From: Ardenticatenaceae bacterium
Lineage (GTDB): Bacteria; Chloroflexota; Anaerolineae; Promineifilales; Promineifilaceae
NCBI GenBank assembly: GCA_020634375.1
Contig: JACKBX010000015.1
Coordinates: 18,856 to 82,855 of the forward strand
Direction of reading: 5' to 3'
DNA length: 64,000 bases
Positions 60,414 through 64,000 of the stretch are shown here, in pieces. The translations under genes were made by a program, and so were the position numbers. Under the pieces are notes generated by a model. It was given only the letters and a program-made list of their open reading frames with translations, was not told the DNA's origin and ran no database searches. Numbering within the stretch: position 1 is the first letter of the stretch; each line of letters opens with the position of its first letter.

Positions 60414-63400
60414 TCAAAATGATGCCGGAGCTGTGCACTGCACCCACCACTCCCAGTCCACCCCAGCCATCTCCTCATCCCGCGCCACAGCAATCTGCTG
60501 CGCCGCCAAAAACGCGCTGATCCGCCGCTGCAAAAGGCCCGATGCGTTTTGATGATGCAGCGCATAGCCTAACAGCGTCCGCGCCTCATCATGTCGCCCC
60601 ACCGCCCACAAATACTCCCCCCAACGCCACAACCCATCCAACCCCTGCGCCACGCTTTGCAACTGCACGGCATAAGTCAACGCTTGGCGGATTTGTTGCA
60701 CGGCCGTTTCCCAATTCCCCTCCCCCATCGCCGCCTGCGCCAACCCCAAATGCGTCGTCCCCAACCCATCCAGTCGGCCCGATTCCTCATACAGCCGCCG
60801 CGCTTCCTCAAGTTCCCGCCGCGCCGCCGAATAATCCCCCTCCGCCACCGCCAGCAGCCCCAGCGAGCGCCGCGCCGAGGCAACCCGATACGCATTCGCA
60901 TACTGCTGGCGAATTTGCAAACTCTGCTCCAGCAGCGCCCGCGCCTGCGCCAAATGTCCCAGTTCCAGCTCCGTCATCCCCAAATTATTAATCACAATAG
61001 CGATGGAATAATCTCGCCCACTGCCCGGAGGCTCTTCAAGCGCGCGCAGCAGCGCCCCCCGCGACTCTTCTAACCGTCCCATATGGTACAGCGTCTCGCC
61101 TAAATTGCATGATGAAAGGCTCAAGTGACGCGGATCGGCATTCACCTCAGCAGCCGCCAACTCCTGCCGCCACAACGCTAACTCCGCCTCATATTCTCCC
61201 AATTGGGTTAACGTATCAGCCAGAGCTGCCAGCGCCGTGCCCCGCCCCAGTGTCAGGCCCAACCGGTCAAATTCGGCCAGCGCATAGGTCAAAACAGGAC
61301 GCGCTCCATGCGCGTCGCCGCAGAAGAGGCGGAAGAAGCCAAGATGGGTAGCGAGGTGGGTCAAGACGGTTTGCTGGGGTAGGGTACGGCCGTCCTCCCC
61401 CCACGCCTTCTGCAATTGCTCCCAGGCAATCTCATACAATGCCAGCCCCTCCCGCAGCCCCACCTCGCGCAGCAAACGATACATCGGTCCATCCAACGCG
61501 CCGACCAATTCGACATCGGCCATTGCCACGCTCCACAGCCAGCAAGTCCGCAAATCCGGCAGCAGCGGCAGCAGCGAGCGCAGTTGCATATGCTTTTGCT
61601 TGTCGAACACAGGCGGCACGGCCTCCGTTAACAGCCGTTCAAAATAAGCGGCGTGCGCCTGGCGCAATGCACTTTGCTCGGCGGGCAGCTTGCGGGCGGC
61701 AAACGCTTTGAACAGCGGATGCAGCGCGTACCAATCATCCGCTTGCGCCTGCGCCAGCGACTTACGCGCCAGCGCATTCAGATGATGCCGCGGCGCCCCG
61801 GCCACATGCAGCGCCGCCGCCGCGCTAAAGCCATTGCTCTCAAAAATGGCGAGGCGGCTCAAAACGCGCTGCTCGGCGGGCGACAGCCGCGCCCACGACT
61901 GCTCAAAAACAAGGTGGATGCTGCGCTGGTGCGGCGCAATGTCCAGGTAATCGACGGTCAGCGCGGCGGCGTCGGCCACGATTTGCGCCGCTACTTCTGC
62001 CGGACTGCGCTCGTCCAGCAGGGTTACAGCCAGTTCAATGCCCAGCGGCAGCCCTTCCGTGAGGCGGCAAATGTGGGCGATGTGCGGCCAGTTAACGGCC
62101 GTCAGCCGAAAATCCGGGTAAAGGCGGCGGGCGCGATCCAAAAAGAGGCGGCTGGCATCGTAATCGAGGGCTTGCGTGTGCGGAATGCCCTCTGGCGGCG
62201 CGGCCAACCCGCGCAGGTCAACCCGCCGTTCGGCCAACAGCCGCAAGCGCTCGCGGCTGGTGACGATGAGACGCAGACCCGCCGCCGTTTGCAGTAGTTC
62301 CAGCAGCCAGGGACGGCCGTCCAACAAGGTCTCGAAGTTGTCGAGGATGAGCAGCAGGCGGCGCGGACGCAGGTGTTGGATGACGGCCGTGCCCACATCC
62401 TCCTTACTCGCCAGCGGCAAATCCAGCGTGTTGGCAATGGCCGCCGGGAGATTTTCCGCCGCGCCGACGCCAATCAGAGGCACAAACCACACCCCTTCCA
62501 GCGCCCACGCCTCTGGCGGATGCGCCAGCAGCGCATGGCCGATTTCTTGCGCCAGCCGCGTTTTGCCAATGCCGCCCGGCCCGGCAATGGTCAGCAGGCG
62601 CGGGCCATCGGCGGCCGTCAGCCCAGTGAGGACGGCCGTCAACTCGGCTTCGCGGCCAATGAACGGGGTGAGGCGATGGGGCAAGTTGCTGGCGAGGGCG
62701 GCCACCGATTGGGGCGGCGGCGCGGCGGCGAGAGCGCCTTCGCGCACGGCCGTTGCCAGTTCTTGGATGGCCCGTGTCGGTTCCACGCCCAGCTCTTTCA
62801 GCAAAATGGCGCGGCACTGCTCGTACTGCGCCAGCGCCGCATTGCGCCGCCCGCTCAGGGCCAACGCCTGTATCAGTTGGCGATGGGCGATTTCGCGCCA
62901 TGATTCCAGGGCTACCTGCTGCCGGGCGTATTTGATGGCGATGTCGTAACGGCCGTCGCCCAACGCCCCATCCGCTAAATCAGTCAGCGCCCCCAGCAGC
63001 AGTTGATGGATGCGCTCCCGCGCCAGCAGCAGCCATTCTTCAAAGACAATGCTGTCGTCAATGGTCAGGCCGTGCAGCAAATCGCCCCGCGCTAAGGCTA
63101 CCGCCTGCGCCAAATCTTCCTGGCATTCCGCGCAGCTTGTTTTTTGCTCGTGGCGATGCTGGTCTGTCTCGCCCAGCAAGCGGCGAAAGGTTTGCACATC
63201 TACTTCGATGTCGGCGGCTTCGTCCAGCCACACGTTCTGCCGCGTGGCGCGTACTATTTCGCCAGCCGGTCCCAGTGTGCGGCGCAGGCGGGTGAGGGTT
63301 TGGGAGAGATTTTGACGGCCGTTTTGCTCCGGCAAATCCGGCCAAAACAGCGTCGCCAAATGCTCGCGGCTGTGAACGGCGTCCCGTTCCAGAGCCAGAT

Positions 63401-63497
63401 ACGCCAGCAGCGCCAACGACTTGACCGAGCGAAAACGGCCAACAGGCTGGCAGTCTAATTCTACAATGGGCGACCCTAATAATTGTAATGACAACAT
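60414..63497 (-). CDS. BTAD-STAND-TPR transcriptional regulator
   Basis: 1,027 residues from MLSLQLLGSP. SARP-like N-terminus (RFRSVKSLALLAYLALERDA, HLATLFWPDLPEQNGRQNLSQ), BTAD about 100-265, P-loop ATPase with GPGGIGKTRLAQEIGHALLA (about 305) and LLLILDNFETLLDGRP (about 382), then TPR-like repeats. Closely related in layout to the regulator at 56005 but only moderately similar in sequence, so it is a paralogue from older duplication. Tail-to-tail with the PPOX block; its start is divergent from the small gene at 63617. Confidence 0.85.
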   Translation of the reverse strand: MLSLQLLGSPIVELDCQPVGRFRSVKSLALLAYLALERDAVHSREHLATLFWPDLPEQNGRQNLSQTLTRLRRTLGPAGEIVRATRQNVWLDEAADIEVDVQTFRRLLGETDQHRHEQKTSCAECQEDLAQAVALARGDLLHGLTIDDSIVFEEWLLLARERIHQLLLGALTDLADGALGDGRYDIAIKYARQQVALESWREIAHRQLIQALALSGRRNAALAQYEQCRAILLKELGVEPTRAIQELATAVREGALAAAPPPQSVAALASNLPHRLTPFIGREAELTAVLTGLTAADGPRLLTIAGPGGIGKTRLAQEIGHALLAHPPEAWALEGVWFVPLIGVGAAENLPAAIANTLDLPLASKEDVGTAVIQHLRPRRLLLILDNFETLLDGRPWLLELLQTAAGLRLIVTSRERLRLLAERRVDLRGLAAPPEGIPHTQALDYDASRLFLDRARRLYPDFRLTAVNWPHIAHICRLTEGLPLGIELAVTLLDERSPAEVAAQIVADAAALTVDYLDIAPHQRSIHLVFEQSWARLSPAEQRVLSRLAIFESNGFSAAAALHVAGAPRHHLNALARKSLAQAQADDWYALHPLFKAFAARKLPAEQSALRQAHAAYFERLLTEAVPPVFDKQKHMQLRSLLPLLPDLRTCWLWSVAMADVELVGALDGPMYRLLREVGLREGLALYEIAWEQLQKAWGEDGRTLPQQTVLTHLATHLGFFRLFCGDAHGARPVLTYALAEFDRLGLTLGRGTALAALADTLTQLGEYEAELALWRQELAAAEVNADPRHLSLSSCNLGETLYHMGRLEESRGALLRALEEPPGSGRDYSIAIVINNLGMTELELGHLAQARALLEQSLQIRQQYANAYRVASARRSLGLLAVAEGDYSAARRELEEARRLYEESGRLDGLGTTHLGLAQAAMGEGNWETAVQQIRQALTYAVQLQSVAQGLDGLWRWGEYLWAVGRHDEARTLLGYALHHQNASGLLQRRISAFLAAQQIAVARDEEMAGVDWEWWVQCTAPASF

Positions 63498-63616
63498 TGG
63501 TCATAACCTGGTCAGAGTTTGGTCAGAGTTTATCTCTAAACTTGGAAAAATTCGACTTCTGTGAAAACAACTTTTGACGGAATGCAGTTAACTGACAACC
63601 ATTCTACCAAACACTC

Positions 63617-63811
63617 ATGCCAGACCACATCACTCAACCCAATCAAACAACCAATTACCATGCCTACCTGCTGCGCCTCTGGCGCGAAGAAGGGGGGGAT
63701 TGGCGTGTTTCTTTACAATCAACCCGCACGGGCGAACGCTTCGGCTTCGCCGACTTGCAAACGGCCGTGCAATTCATCGCACAAACTCTAAGGCAAGGAG
63801 AATCCCAATGA
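63617..63811 (+). CDS. small protein, 64 residues
   Basis: ATG at 63617 following a long AT-rich gap from the BTAD regulator start. The sequence has YLLRLWREEGGDWRVSLQST and RTGERFGFADLQTAVQFIAQ, a beta-hairpin-plus-helix type small protein. It overlaps the next gene by four bases (ATGA), so both are translated together. A homologue pattern next to secreted proteins is known to me only vaguely; no function assigned. Confidence 0.6.
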   Translation: MPDHITQPNQTTNYHAYLLRLWREEGGDWRVSLQSTRTGERFGFADLQTAVQFIAQTLRQGESQ

Positions 63812-64000
63812 AAACAATGATGGCAAACAAATGGCGTAAAGTTTTGTTCGCGGCGCTGCTCCTGGCAGTCGCCGCTTTCGCGTATCAGGTCTGGTTCACC
63901 CAACCCGCCTCCGCCGCCGGCGACGTGGCCCAGGTCTGGCAAAACGTGCAGCGCAGCGACAGCTACGCCTTCACCGCCGCAATCGAGAACAAAACCATCC
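63808..64000 (+). CDS. secreted protein, truncated at the right edge
   Basis: Start MKTMMANKWRKVLFAALLLA follows AAGGAG. A signal peptide or signal anchor with VAAFAYQVWF and cleavage probably after ASA. About 64 codons are visible and the frame is still open at the window end. The neighbouring small gene overlaps its start. Function unknown. Confidence 0.7.
   Translation, partial: MKTMMANKWRKVLFAALLLAVAAFAYQVWFTQPASAAGDVAQVWQNVQRSDSYAFTAAIENKTI

Larger units (their letters stand above)
71..63767. repeat. dispersed palindrome ACGGCCGT (HIP1-like), about 128 copies
   Basis: Copies counted by eye, first at 71 and last at about 63760, mostly inside genes, often extended to AACGGCCGTT. Expectation for an 8-mer of this composition is 1-2 in 64 kb. 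It is read as T-A-V, N-G-R or x-R-P-x depending on frame. Density is highest in the giant gene and lowest in fumarase, trpB, the DUF4377 to AMMECR1 stretch and the translin block. Confidence 0.9.

Noticed and set aside
1..64000. tRNA, rRNA, transposase or prophage genes
   Set aside because: None seen; the only recombinase stands alone without phage or IS neighbours.

Overview
The window looks like chromosomal DNA of a Chloroflexota bacterium, probably from the Anaerolineae side of the phylum. This is inferred from gene content: very large BTAD/STAND regulators with TPR tails, a giant modular secreted protein ending in a YLPLV-type C-terminus, a bacterial translin, a T-box controlled trp operon, and many lipoproteins. 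No rRNA, tRNA, CRISPR array, transposase or prophage was seen. The only recombinase is one chromosomal-type tyrosine recombinase.

Layout. 1-8.4 kb: partial alpha/beta hydrolase, QueG-like Fe-S protein, two-subunit class I fumarase, modAB (no modC) behind an AlkD-type protein, a tautomerase-SnoaL fusion with its TetR regulator and two matching operators, and a SRPBCC-EVE-MarR operon behind a large inverted repeat. 8.6-18.2 kb: a DDAH-type/alpha-beta hydrolase fusion, a metallo-beta-lactamase-fold protein, secreted proteins and lipoproteins, galTK and an AMMECR1 protein. 18.3-25.6 kb: complete trpEGDCFBA operon on the minus strand, with promoter and tRNA-Trp T-box leader. 25.6-35.4 kb: two GNAT acetyltransferases, membrane proteins, MscS, a hybrid PAS-GAF histidine kinase, an ECF sigma factor with its partner, translin and DUF3467. 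35.7-47.9 kb: one giant secreted protein of about 4,060 residues. 48-64 kb: UPF1-like helicase with a DbpA-like N-terminus, tyrosine recombinase, orphan receiver, subtilase, lipoproteins, two large BTAD/STAND/TPR regulators facing each other around a PPOX-fold gene and an unknown gene, and a truncated secreted protein at the right edge.

Two genome-wide signals cut across the genes. (1) The 8-bp palindrome ACGGCCGT occurs about 128 times by eye count (about 2 per kb), against an expectation of 1-2. It lies mostly inside genes and in all reading frames, so it behaves like the cyanobacterial HIP1 element but with a different word. (2) A family of hairpins built from a short word repeated at a period of about 7 nt, followed by inverted copies, sits between nearly every pair of trp genes and at other loci. 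The word differs from locus to locus while the architecture stays the same. These hairpins supply the stop codon of several trp genes, and they also appear in frame inside trpE, trpF and the giant gene. I know of no description of either signal, but I could not search.
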